Assembly (NCBI GenBank): GCA_023395775.1
Contig: JAEWYA010000063.1
Span: 1-6,066 of the forward strand
Length of the DNA: 6,066 nucleotides
Direction of reading: 5' to 3'
DNA from: Bacillota bacterium
GTDB taxonomy: Bacteria; Bacillota; Clostridia; Oscillospirales; Oscillospiraceae
Shown here: positions 1 to 5,738 of the stretch, in pieces
How the letters are laid out: each line of letters starts with the position of its first letter
How positions within the stretch are numbered: the first letter of the stretch is position 1
The notes under the pieces: model-generated
The model's input: only the letters and a program-made list of their open reading frames with translations
The model's database searches: none
What the model was told of the DNA's origin: nothing
Made by a program: the position numbers and the translations under genes

Positions 1-761
1 TTCTCATACCGCTCGATCCGGTCCCGGCTTTTGGTGCTTCGCGCACGGCAGCCCCGCATAATCCACTCCCGCTCCACCCGCAGTATGGACTGGCGTTTCC
101 GTTCGCCGGCCTGGGCCATCTCAGCCCTCTGATCCTTCAGCTCCAGATACTTTGAGTAGTTTGCCTCATAGTGATAGAGCTTGGCGCGGTCCAGCTCCGT
201 AATATGGTTTGCCACGCGCTCCAAAAAGTAGCGGTCATGGGTCACCATAATCAATCCCCCGGTCCACTTCCGGAGGCGCTCCTCCAGCCAAGCCACCATT
301 TCCGCGTCCAGATGGTTCGTCGGCTCGTCCAGAATCAGAACATCCGCCGGATGGATCAGCGCCGCGGCCAGAGCCACACGCTTCCGCTGCCCGCCGGAGA
401 GCGTGCCGATCCTTTTCTCCGTGTCCGGGATGCCAAGCCGGTTCAGCATGGACTTCGCCTCATACTCGTTCAGTGCCCGGAACTCCTTGGGAAAGCTGAG
501 GAAAACCTGTTCCAGCACGGTGGCTCCGTCGTCCATGTCCGGGTTTTGGGCCAGGAAGCTCACCTGTACGTTGGGGTCCCGGCGCACAGTGCCGCCGTCC
601 GGTTCAAGGTCTTGAGCCAAGACCCGCAGAAAGGTGGATTTTCCGGTTCCGTTGATGCCGATGACGCCCACCTTGTCACCGTCGTTCAAATAGAAATCCA
701 CATCCTCCAGCAGCTGTCTGCTGCCAAAGTTGATGGACAGATGTTCCGCCGATAAGAGCAT
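1..761 (-). CDS. ABC-F family ATPase (Uup/YfmR-like), C-terminal part cut by window edge
   Basis: The first 253 codons are visible and the rest lies beyond the left edge. ABC-F proteins are soluble twin-ATPase proteins without membrane domains that act on the ribosome; some confer antibiotic protection and the Uup/YfmR group is housekeeping. The first nucleotide-binding domain is complete: Walker A GINGTGKST at residues 35-43, signature LSGGQ at 121-125, Walker B LILDEP ending in E146, then TNHLD, and the switch His in VTHDR at about 175. The inter-domain linker begins with the family-typical ANYSKYLELK and continues with EWIMRGCRARSTKSRDR, which resembles the Uup linker (WIRQGIKARRTRN). The insertion between Walker A and the signature is short. 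The start is ATG at 759-761, with AAGGAGG (769-775 on the minus strand) seven bases upstream. Family assignment is firm. The exact subfamily is less so because the second ATPase domain and C-terminal tail are not visible. Confidence 0.93.
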   Translation of the reverse strand, partial: MLLSAEHLSINFGSRQLLEDVDFYLNDGDKVGVIGINGTGKSTFLRVLAQDLEPDGGTVRRDPNVQVSFLAQNPDMDDGATVLEQVFLSFPKEFRALNEYEAKSMLNRLGIPDTEKRIGTLSGGQRKRVALAAALIHPADVLILDEPTNHLDAEMVAWLEERLRKWTGGLIMVTHDRYFLERVANHITELDRAKLYHYEANYSKYLELKDQRAEMAQAGERKRQSILRVEREWIMRGCRARSTKSRDRIERYE

Positions 762-816
762 AGGGGCCTCCTTCAAGTCCGTGCGCGCTTTGACCGCGCC
801 GTTCGTATTGTTCCCC

Positions 817-845
817 ATTTTACTACATTCCGCCCCATTCCGCAA
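817..845 (-). promoter_or_regulatory. Probable sigma-A promoter for the ABC-F gene
   Basis: On the minus strand, TAAAAT (817-822) as the -10 box lies 17 bases from TTGCGG (840-845) as the -35 box. The -10 matches TATAAT at five of six positions; the -35 matches only in TTG. Transcription would begin near 810, giving a leader of about 50 bases before the ATG at 761. The -35 overlaps the left arm of an inverted repeat shared with the opposite promoter. Confidence 0.5.
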
Positions 846-861
846 GGCGCGGGCGCCTTGC
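842..861. repeat. Perfect 9-bp inverted repeat between divergent promoters
   Basis: Arms GCAAGGCGC (842-850) and GCGCCTTGC (853-861) are exact reverse complements separated by GG. They overlap the outward-facing -35 boxes of both flanking promoters. The centre is too tight for an ideal hairpin and no T-run follows on either strand, so a terminator is unlikely. It may be a regulator site or simply symmetric promoter sequence. Confidence 0.5.
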
Positions 862-886
862 CATCCATCAGGCCGTGTGGTAAAAT
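858..886 (+). promoter_or_regulatory. Sigma-A promoter for the pseudouridine synthase gene
   Basis: TTGCCA (858-863) and TAAAAT (881-886) are separated by exactly 17 bases, each matching consensus at five of six positions, and a TGG just before the -10 forms an extended -10. Transcription would start near 893, leaving a leader of about 28 bases. Because the promoter covers a possible upstream TTG codon at 858, it argues that translation begins at 921 instead. Confidence 0.7.
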
Positions 887-920
887 AGCTGCAAAATATT
901 TTTTTAAGGAAGGCGGACAT

Positions 921-1808
921 ATGCCATATGTTTCCCACCGCGTTTCTCCGGCGGAATCCGGCCTCACCGTCCGCTGCGTCTTGAAGCAGCTGCTGCACTT
1001 TTCCTCCCATGCCATCTCCCGCCTGACCCGCGCCGAAGGCGGCATTCTGGTGAACGGTCAGCCCGCCCGCACCACGCTCGTTCTCTCTCCCGGCGACACG
1101 GTTTCCGCCGAGAGTGGAGACGTCCGGGCTCAGCGGGAGGCCCCGGTACCGGGGCCGTGGCCCCTGCCCGTTGTCTGGGAGGACGAGCATCTTCTGATCG
1201 TCAACAAGCCCGCGGGCATGACCGCCCACGTGTCCAACTTTCTGCCGGACACCCCTACCGTGGCGGGAGCGCTGGCTTACAGCCGGGGAACGGAGTTCAT
1301 TTTTCACGCGGTAAACCGCTTGGATAAGGGCACCACGGGATTGATGGCGATTGCCAAAAGCGGACACGTCCACGATCTTTTACGCAAAGCCCTCCACTCC
1401 GACTTATTTCACCGGGAATACCGGGCCGTCTGCGAAGGTTTCCCCCATCCGGCCGAGGGTATGATCGACCTGCCCATTGGGCGGGACGAGACCTCCGCGA
1501 TCAAGCGCACGGTCCGCCCCGACGGCCAGCCTGCCGTCAGCCGGTATCAGGTTCTGGAGACCCACGGCGATCTCTCCCTTCTGCGCCTGGTTCCCGAAAC
1601 GGGCCGCACCCACCAGCTCCGGGTTCACATGGCAGCCGTGGGCTGCCCACTTGCGGGGGACTGGCTGTACGGCACGGAGAACCTTTCCCTGATCGCCCGT
1701 CCGGCCCTCCACTCCTGCCGGATAGCGCTGATTCACCCCATCACCGGGGAACCCCTGGAATTTCACGCGGAGCTGCCGGAAGACATGGCCCGCCTTCTGC
1801 GGGATTGA
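921..1808 (+). CDS. RluA-family pseudouridine synthase with N-terminal S4 domain
   Basis: This 295-residue protein should convert specific uridines in rRNA or tRNA to pseudouridine. An S4 RNA-binding domain occupies about residues 13-62 (SRLTRAEGGILVNG within it). The catalytic domain follows: VNKPAGM at 94-100, the active-site motif NRLDKGTTGLM with catalytic Asp135, and the conserved GRTHQLRVHM plus GDWLYG near the C-terminus. The length is typical of RluA/RluD enzymes. The usual HRLD is NRLD here, a substitution I recall from other clostridial members, so activity is expected. I chose ATG 921 because AAGGAAGG (906-913) sits seven bases upstream and the promoter overlaps any longer version. 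It is transcribed alone, divergent from the ABC-F gene, and ends at a hairpin terminator. The exact target (23S helix or tRNA position) cannot be told from sequence. Confidence 0.92.
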   Translation: MPYVSHRVSPAESGLTVRCVLKQLLHFSSHAISRLTRAEGGILVNGQPARTTLVLSPGDTVSAESGDVRAQREAPVPGPWPLPVVWEDEHLLIVNKPAGMTAHVSNFLPDTPTVAGALAYSRGTEFIFHAVNRLDKGTTGLMAIAKSGHVHDLLRKALHSDLFHREYRAVCEGFPHPAEGMIDLPIGRDETSAIKRTVRPDGQPAVSRYQVLETHGDLSLLRLVPETGRTHQLRVHMAAVGCPLAGDWLYGTENLSLIARPALHSCRIALIHPITGEPLEFHAELPEDMARLLRD

Positions 1809-1810
1809 CG

Positions 1811-1852
1811 CAGGCGTGGAGAGACGGTTCCGTCTCCCCACGCCTGTCTTTT
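1811..1852 (+). terminator. Rho-independent terminator of the pseudouridine synthase gene
   Basis: A 15-base stem (1811-1825 with 1832-1846, one mismatch) has a six-base GGTTCC loop and is followed by TCTTTT (1847-1852). It begins two bases after the stop codon. The convergent metal-binding lipoprotein gene ends at 1854. The hairpin also forms on the minus strand but has no T-run there, so it would be weaker for that gene. Confidence 0.85.
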
Positions 1853-1853
1853 C

Positions 1854-2816
1854 TCACTTCATCGTAGCTTTCAGCGTCTCCAGATTTCCCTCCATCAGGG
1901 TAAGGTAGGTCGCTCCCGCATCCATGTCCGCCTGCGACACGTTGTGGCAGCTGTGGAACAGCGCGGTCTGCGCCCCGGTGGCCTCCGCGATGCTGTCCGC
2001 CACCAGATGGTTGGAGAATTCAATGTAGTACACCGTCCCCAGCTTTTCCTGCTCCACCTTCCGCGTCAGGAACGCGATGGTGGCGGCGGAGGGTTCCGTC
2101 TGGGTACTGCATCCGGGAAACGCCGCGTAGCAGTCCAGTCCGTATTCGTCCGCGAAGTACCGCAGAGGGAAACGGTCGCCAAACACCATTGTTTTATTGT
2201 CGACAGTTTCAAAAAAGTCCCGGAACTTTTTGTCAAGCTCCATAAGTTTATCGGCGTAGTCCTCCGCGTTGGCCCGATAGTCCGCCGCATGATCCGGATC
2301 TAGTTCCGCCATCTGCTCGCCGATGGCGGTGGTAATGACGGCGGCGTTGACCGGGGAGGTCCAGACGTGCTCGTCGTACTCCAGCACCTCACCGGCGCCG
2401 TGATCGTTCTCCTTCTCGGCGGTCATACCCTCAGTGTGGGACTCCTCCTTTAACTTTACGCAGTCCATCATCTTCATGCCGTTCACTCCGCCGTCGACGG
2501 ACTCCAGCAACGTCTCCACCCAGGCGTCCGAGTCCCCGCCCAAATATAGAAACAGATCGCTGTCCCCTACCGTTAGAATGTCCTTGGGCGTGGGTTCATA
2601 GCTGTGGCTCTCCGCGCCGGGAGGAAGCAGCAGCTTCACCTCCGCCAAATCGCCGCAGACGGCCCGGGCAAAATCGTAGGCAGGAAAAACGGTGGCCGTC
2701 ACCAGCAATTTGTCCTCCGAAGCGGAGGAGGCGGAAGATCCGTCCGCCGCCCCGCAGCCGGACAGCAGCGCGGCGGCGGACAGCGCCGCAAGTAACCGTA
2801 AAATTTGCTTTTTCAA
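1854..2816 (-). CDS. ZnuA/TroA-family metal ABC transporter substrate-binding lipoprotein
   Basis: This 320-residue protein is a predicted surface-anchored lipoprotein that captures a divalent metal (Zn or Mn) for an ABC importer. It has a basic-hydrophobic signal peptide ending in the lipobox LLSGC with Cys21, then a Ser/Ala-rich linker. The cluster A-I fold is indicated by VTATVFPAYDFARAVCGD, LLPPGAESHSYEPTPKD (probable ligand His71) and YDEHVWTSP (probable ligand His150). Between them lies an acidic, His-containing loop (about residues 125-150). Where classical ZnuA has the third ligand His before the conserved aromatic/Tyr-Phe segment, this protein reads FGDRFPLRYF, placing Asp214 there. 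I recall the same arrangement in other Firmicutes members. His288 and His291 lie near the C-terminus in FHSCHNVS. The start is TTG at 2814-2816, supported by AAAGGAG (2824-2830) seven bases upstream. No permease or ATPase gene is adjacent, so the metal specificity and partner transporter are open. Confidence 0.9.
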   Translation of the reverse strand: MKKQILRLLAALSAAALLSGCGAADGSSASSASEDKLLVTATVFPAYDFARAVCGDLAEVKLLLPPGAESHSYEPTPKDILTVGDSDLFLYLGGDSDAWVETLLESVDGGVNGMKMMDCVKLKEESHTEGMTAEKENDHGAGEVLEYDEHVWTSPVNAAVITTAIGEQMAELDPDHAADYRANAEDYADKLMELDKKFRDFFETVDNKTMVFGDRFPLRYFADEYGLDCYAAFPGCSTQTEPSAATIAFLTRKVEQEKLGTVYYIEFSNHLVADSIAEATGAQTALFHSCHNVSQADMDAGATYLTLMEGNLETLKATMK

Positions 2817-2835
2817 AACAGGTCTCCTTTAAATT

Positions 2836-2850
2836 TGAGAATGTTTATCA
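2836..2850 (-). promoter_or_regulatory. Candidate Fur-family (Zur/Fur/PerR-like) operator
   Basis: TGAGAATGTTTATCA fits the Fur-family 7-1-7 pattern TGATAAT-N-ATTATCA at 12 of 14 defined positions. It overlaps the probable -10 box of the metal-binding lipoprotein gene and ends just before its Shine-Dalgarno site, a geometry suited to metal-dependent repression. Which family member binds (zinc, iron, manganese or peroxide sensor) cannot be decided from the site. Confidence 0.5.
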
Positions 2851-2873
2851 TATTTTTGCAGTGTAGCACACAA
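2847..2873 (-). promoter_or_regulatory. Weak candidate promoter for the metal-binding lipoprotein gene
   Basis: The minus strand carries TATGAT (2847-2852), five of six matches to the -10 consensus. The best -35 is TTGTGT (2868-2873) with a short 15-base spacer, so it is poor. A start near 2840 would leave a leader of about 24 bases that includes the Shine-Dalgarno site. The poor -35 makes this tentative. Confidence 0.4.
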
Positions 2874-2898
2874 ATCGCGGAATTACAAGTCAAAAATT

Positions 2899-3212
2899 GG
2901 ACACGCCGCCGGACTTCTCACCCACGTGGTGGTGTGCATCGGCGCCGCCTCGGTGATGCTTTTAAACTAATATCTAATGCTCTACTTCAATCCCGATGCC
3001 GACCCCGCCCATCTGGGCGCGCAGGTCATCAGCGGTATCGGCTTTCTGGGTGCGGGCATCATCGTCATCACCGGACATCAGCGGGGCAGGAGGGCCGCAA
3101 CGGCGCGGGGTCCATTCTTGATCTTCAGCACACCGGGCGGGAAAGCGACGGTGGGCATCTGCTGGAAACGCTGTACAGAGTCCCCGGAATTCTGTTCGTG
3201 GAGGATGTGTAG
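2899..3212 (+). pseudogene. Decayed MgtC/SapB-family membrane protein remnant
   Basis: Three pieces of an MgtC/SapB-type protein lie in order. First comes GHAAGLLTHVVVCIGAASVM (from 2899), resembling the family segment GR.AGLRTH..V.LGAA.VM. The frame is then stopped by TAA at 2968-2970, where relatives commonly have Gln (N-Q-Y), so a single CAA-to-TAA change would explain it. The same frame resumes with YFNPDADPAHLGAQVIS followed by GIGFLGAGIIVITGHQ, a hallmark MgtC stretch. After about 3094 the homology jumps to another frame ending in HLLETLYRVPGILFVEDV and TAG at 3210-3212, which resembles the C-terminal cytoplasmic domain. The N-terminus and the middle transmembrane part are missing, no start or ribosome site is present, and the fragment is far shorter than the usual ~220 residues. 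MgtC-family proteins are linked to low-magnesium survival and membrane-potential control; this copy cannot work. Confidence 0.8.
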
Positions 3213-3248
3213 GGCTGCGCTGCACATCGCAAAAGCCGTCTTCGATGC

Positions 3249-3290
3249 AAAAAAGCTCCGCTCCCTTTCCGTAACAGAGAGCGGAGCTTT
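3249..3290 (-). terminator. Rho-independent terminator of rodA
   Basis: A perfect 12-bp stem (3252-3263 with 3279-3290; core AGCTCCGCTC/GAGCGGAGCT) with a 15-base loop is followed on the minus strand by six T residues (complement of the A-run 3249-3254). It begins seven bases after the rodA stop codon. The plus-strand exit is only moderately T-rich, so the main direction is leftward. Confidence 0.85.
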
Positions 3291-3297
3291 CGTCTTT

Positions 3298-4455
3298 CTA
3301 CCGGTTCCAGTTCATAAGCGCCCGTTTCTTGATTCCGGAGACAATGCCCATGGCGGCGTACAGCGTGACCACGGACGAACCGCCGTAACTGAAAAAAGGC
3401 AGCGTCAAACCGATGACGGGCATGACGAACAGGCACATGCCGATGTTTTCCACCGTCTGGAAGATCAGCATTCCCGCCATACCCACGCAGACCAGCCGCG
3501 CATAATCCGACGAGGCCTGCCGCGCCACCCAGAGACAGCGAAGGATAATGGCCGTCAGCAGCAGGATCACGAGAAGGCACCCGAAAAAGCCAAGTTCCTC
3601 CCCGATCATTGCAAAAATGAAGTCCGTGTGCCGCGCCGGCAGAGAGCCTGACCCCGCCTGAGTCTGAGTACCGTTGAACAGCCCCTGTCCAAACCAGCCG
3701 CCGCTGCCCAGCGCCAGCAACCCCCGCGTCTGCTGCCAACCCACGCCCTGCGGTTGGAAACTGTGGTCAAACAGCACGTGGAACCGGTCCGCCATATGGG
3801 AGGGCAGCTTGTCCAGAAAATACAGCGCCAAAACCGCCGCCGTCATACCGCCTCCGCCAAGGATGAACCACCGCCACGCGATACCGGCCACCAGCGCAAT
3901 GCAAATAAATATAAACACATAGACAAGCGCGCTGCCCATGTCGCTGGACACCGCATAGATCAGCCCCACCATAAACAGCAGGTGCACCGTGGGCATCACC
4001 ACACTGCCAAAGCTCTTCAGCTCCCTTCGCTGCTCCTTAATCCACTCAAACTGCTTGGAGAGCAGGATGATAAACGTAATCTTCACAACCTCCGCCGGTT
4101 GGACGGAAAAGGGCACGTGGGGGATCTCCAGCCACGCACGATTTCCGTTGCGGGTAACTCCCAGCGGCGTGCGCAGCAGGAGAATGAAAACGACGCTGAC
4201 CGCCAGAATGATCTTCCAGTGCTTTACCAGCAGCTCCACATCCACCATGGACAGCAGGATATAGGCTGCCAGGCCAATCAGCATCGCCGCGCCCTGGATG
4301 CCTACAGATCGAATCATGCTGCCGGTCCCCATGTAGTGGGTGGCGCTGGCAATCAGTGCCATTCCAAACAGAGTGCACCCGCAGCAAAGGCCCAGCAGCA
4401 CCAGATCGGCCTGCTGAAAAAAATCGGAGAGAGTATCGCGAAGACGGTTGAACAT
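3298..4455 (-). CDS. rodA: RodA-type SEDS peptidoglycan glycosyltransferase (FtsW/RodA/SpoVE family)
   Basis: This 385-residue polytopic membrane protein belongs to the SEDS family, which polymerises lipid II into glycan strands with a class B penicillin-binding protein. Roughly ten hydrophobic segments are visible. Diagnostic motifs in order: NGNRAWLEIP (103-112), SVQPAEVVKI (117-126), GSGGWFGQGLFNGTQTQ (about 250-266), LPARHTDFIFAMIGEELGF (272-290) and LTLPFFSYGGSSVV (350-363). Asp278 in HTDFI corresponds to the catalytic extracellular Asp of characterised RodA proteins. The GTQTQ element and the HTDFIFAMIGEE form favour RodA (cell elongation) over FtsW or SpoVE. The start is ATG at 4453-4455 with AGGAG (4461-4465 on the minus strand) five bases upstream. 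The gene stands alone between its own promoter and terminator, divergent from tsaE, with no mreBCD or PBP gene alongside. FtsW or a sporulation-specific role is not excluded by sequence alone. Confidence 0.92.
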   Translation of the reverse strand: MFNRLRDTLSDFFQQADLVLLGLCCGCTLFGMALIASATHYMGTGSMIRSVGIQGAAMLIGLAAYILLSMVDVELLVKHWKIILAVSVVFILLLRTPLGVTRNGNRAWLEIPHVPFSVQPAEVVKITFIILLSKQFEWIKEQRRELKSFGSVVMPTVHLLFMVGLIYAVSSDMGSALVYVFIFICIALVAGIAWRWFILGGGGMTAAVLALYFLDKLPSHMADRFHVLFDHSFQPQGVGWQQTRGLLALGSGGWFGQGLFNGTQTQAGSGSLPARHTDFIFAMIGEELGFFGCLLVILLLTAIILRCLWVARQASSDYARLVCVGMAGMLIFQTVENIGMCLFVMPVIGLTLPFFSYGGSSVVTLYAAMGIVSGIKKRALMNWNR

Positions 4456-4495
4456 GGCATCTCCTATCAGAAAACCTACAATTTTGCAGATTAAT

Positions 4496-4524
4496 AGTAT
4501 ACCACAGGCGGGGCGGCATGTAAA
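4496..4524 (-). promoter_or_regulatory. Sigma-A promoter for rodA
   Basis: On the minus strand TTTACA (4519-4524) and TATACT (4496-4501) are separated by exactly 17 bases; each box matches consensus at five of six positions. Transcription would begin near 4489, giving a leader of about 34 bases that includes the Shine-Dalgarno site. The hexamers are identical to those of the opposing tsaE promoter. Confidence 0.75.
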
Positions 4525-4548
4525 CTGATGAAATTTGTTTTTACATGC
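4516..4548. repeat. 9-bp inverted repeat holding both divergent -35 boxes
   Basis: GCATGTAAA (4516-4524) and TTTACATGC (4540-4548) are exact reverse complements separated by 15 bases. Each arm contains the -35 hexamer of one outward-facing promoter, plus three extra symmetric bases (TGC) beyond it. The arms are about two helical turns apart centre to centre, so a dimeric regulator could contact both, but no regulator is identified. Confidence 0.6.
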
Positions 4549-4568
4549 GGGAAAAACTGTGCTATACT
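4540..4568 (+). promoter_or_regulatory. Extended -10 sigma-A promoter for tsaE-tsaB-upp
   Basis: TTTACA (4540-4545) and TATACT (4563-4568) are separated by 17 bases, with TGC directly before the -10 giving an extended -10. Transcription would start near 4575, leaving a leader of about 28 bases before ATG 4603. The promoter lies inside a longer in-frame reading frame beginning at 4528, which argues against that upstream start. Confidence 0.8.
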
Positions 4569-4602
4569 ATTTCAGGCAATTTTTAAGAGGGGAGGCGTGG
4601 GC

Positions 4603-5031
4603 ATGGAATACCTGTCTCGCAGTGAGGCGGAGACGGAGTCCATCGGCGAGGCGCTTGGCAAGCGGCTGTGTCCGGGGACGGTACTGGCCTTTCGGGGCGA
4701 TCTGGGGATGGGGAAGACGGCATTCATCCGGGGACTTGCCCGGGGGCTTGGCTGTACGGGCCGGGTCACCAGCCCCACCTTCACCATTGTCAACGAGTAC
4801 GAGGGGAAAATTCCTCTGTTCCACTTCGACATGTACCGCCTGCCGGATTCGGACGCGCTGTTCGACATCGGCTGGGAGGATTACCTGGGTCGGGGCGGCG
4901 TCTGCGCCGTGGAGTGGAGCGAACGGGTGAGCGACGCCCTGCCGGAGGACACGGTGTGGGTAAGCATTGCCCGCCGCCCGGAAAGCGACGATTGGCGAAC
5001 CATCACGGTGGAGGGAGTGGACGTTTCTTGA
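4603..5031 (+). CDS. tsaE: tRNA t6A37 biosynthesis ATPase TsaE
   Basis: TsaE is the small P-loop ATPase that binds and recycles the TsaB-TsaD complex, which adds threonylcarbamoyl to A37 of ANN-decoding tRNAs in the cytoplasm. The 142-residue product has the usual family length (about 150). Visible motifs: Walker A GDLGMGKT at residues 32-39, SPTFTIVNEY at 57-66 (switch-like segment with the conserved Thr), FHFDMYRL at 73-80 (Walker B-like Asp), and CAVEWSERV at 101-109, all typical of TsaE. I chose ATG 4603 because GAGGGGAGG (4587-4595) lies seven bases upstream and the promoter overlaps the longer version. Its stop overlaps the TTG start of tsaB by four bases (TTGA), so translation is probably coupled. 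It is the first gene of a rightward operon. Confidence 0.95.
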   Translation: MEYLSRSEAETESIGEALGKRLCPGTVLAFRGDLGMGKTAFIRGLARGLGCTGRVTSPTFTIVNEYEGKIPLFHFDMYRLPDSDALFDIGWEDYLGRGGVCAVEWSERVSDALPEDTVWVSIARRPESDDWRTITVEGVDVS

Positions 5032-5738
5032 AAATCTTAGCGCTGGAGACCTCGGCAAAAGCCTGCTCCGCCGCGGTGACGGAGGGCGGGCAGGTTCTGG
5101 CCTCCTGCTATCAGAACACCGGACTGACTCACAGCCGGACGCTGATGCCCATGGTGGAGTCCATGCTGAAAAATGCGGAGCTGACCATGGGCGATCTGGG
5201 CGCGGTGGCGGTGGCTGTTGGGCCGGGGTCCTTCACCGGCATCCGCATCGGTGTGGCCGCCGCGAAGGGACTGGCGTTTGCCGCCGGCCTTCCCGCCGCC
5301 GGAGTCTCCACATTGGAGGCCATGGCCCTGGGTCTGAGCCACATGGACACGCTGATCGTCTGCGCCATGGACGCCCGACGCAATCAGGTATACAACGCGC
5401 TGTTTGAGGCGAAAAACGGGATCCTCACCCGTCTTTGTCAGGACCGGGCCGTCGGTCTTTCCGAATTGACGGAAGAGCTGAGAAGCGATCCCCGGCCTAA
5501 AATCGCCGTGGGCGATGGCGGTACGTTGTGCCAAAGGGCGCTGGAGGAATCCGGCGTTCCCTGCGCGCTGGCGCCCGCCCGGCTGCTGCACCAGAATGCC
5601 GTGGGTGTGGCCCTGGCCGCCGAGGGGCTCGCCGCTGCCGGAAAACTGACGACGGCACAGGCACTCTCCCCCATATATCTGCGCCCCGCACAGGCGGAGC
5701 GGCTGCGAGACCAAATAAAAAAGGAGAACGGAAAATGA
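5028..5738 (+). CDS. tsaB: tRNA t6A37 biosynthesis protein TsaB (YeaZ family)
   Basis: TsaB is an inactive ASKHA-fold paralogue that scaffolds TsaD and recruits TsaE in t6A formation. The 236-residue product matches the usual family length. Motifs: ILALETSAKACSAAV at residues 3-17, THSRTLMPMVESML at 34-47, and the strongly diagnostic VGPGSFTGIRIGVAAAKGLA at 64-83. MDARRNQVYNALFE follows at 114-127, and the C-terminus ends with SPIYLRPAQAE. The start is TTG at 5028-5030, embedded in the tsaE stop (TTGA); GAGGGAG at 5011-5017 is the likely ribosome site. ATG codons further in would remove the conserved N-terminal ETS motif, so TTG is preferred. The stop overlaps the upp ATG by four bases. The frequent operon neighbours rimI and tsaD are not seen in the window. 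Confidence 0.95.
   Translation: MKILALETSAKACSAAVTEGGQVLASCYQNTGLTHSRTLMPMVESMLKNAELTMGDLGAVAVAVGPGSFTGIRIGVAAAKGLAFAAGLPAAGVSTLEAMALGLSHMDTLIVCAMDARRNQVYNALFEAKNGILTRLCQDRAVGLSELTEELRSDPRPKIAVGDGGTLCQRALEESGVPCALAPARLLHQNAVGVALAAEGLAAAGKLTTAQALSPIYLRPAQAERLRDQIKKENGK

Noticed and set aside
842..861. Hairpin terminator between the ABC-F and pseudouridine synthase genes
   Set aside because: The flanking genes diverge, so no transcript ends here, the loop is minimal, and there is no T-run on either strand.
858..920. A longer N-terminus for the pseudouridine synthase starting at TTG 858
   Set aside because: TTG 858 is the first half of a well-formed -35 box, it has no ribosome site, and the extra 21 residues lie outside the S4 domain; ATG 921 has a strong Shine-Dalgarno site.
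2977..3651. A 224-residue + strand reading frame beginning in the mgtC-like region
   Set aside because: Only its first ~39 residues resemble MgtC; the rest runs antisense through the rodA terminator and rodA coding sequence.
3125..3739. A 204-residue minus-strand frame over the 3' end of rodA
   Set aside because: It is a frame-shifted shadow of rodA, rich in Arg/Gly/Ala, without a ribosome site or recognisable domain.
3754..4494. A 246-residue + strand frame antisense to rodA
   Set aside because: Its composition (His, Gln, Arg, Asn rich) is typical of the complement of a membrane-protein gene, and it extends through the rodA promoter; no domain is seen.
4528..4602. A longer TsaE starting at ATG 4528
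   Set aside because: The tsaE promoter lies within this stretch, so the transcript would start after that ATG; ATG 4603 has a strong ribosome site and gives the usual protein length.
4668..5027. An N-terminal extension of TsaB overlapping tsaE
   Set aside because: The added sequence is an out-of-frame reading of tsaE with no family similarity; TsaB homology begins exactly at TTG 5028.
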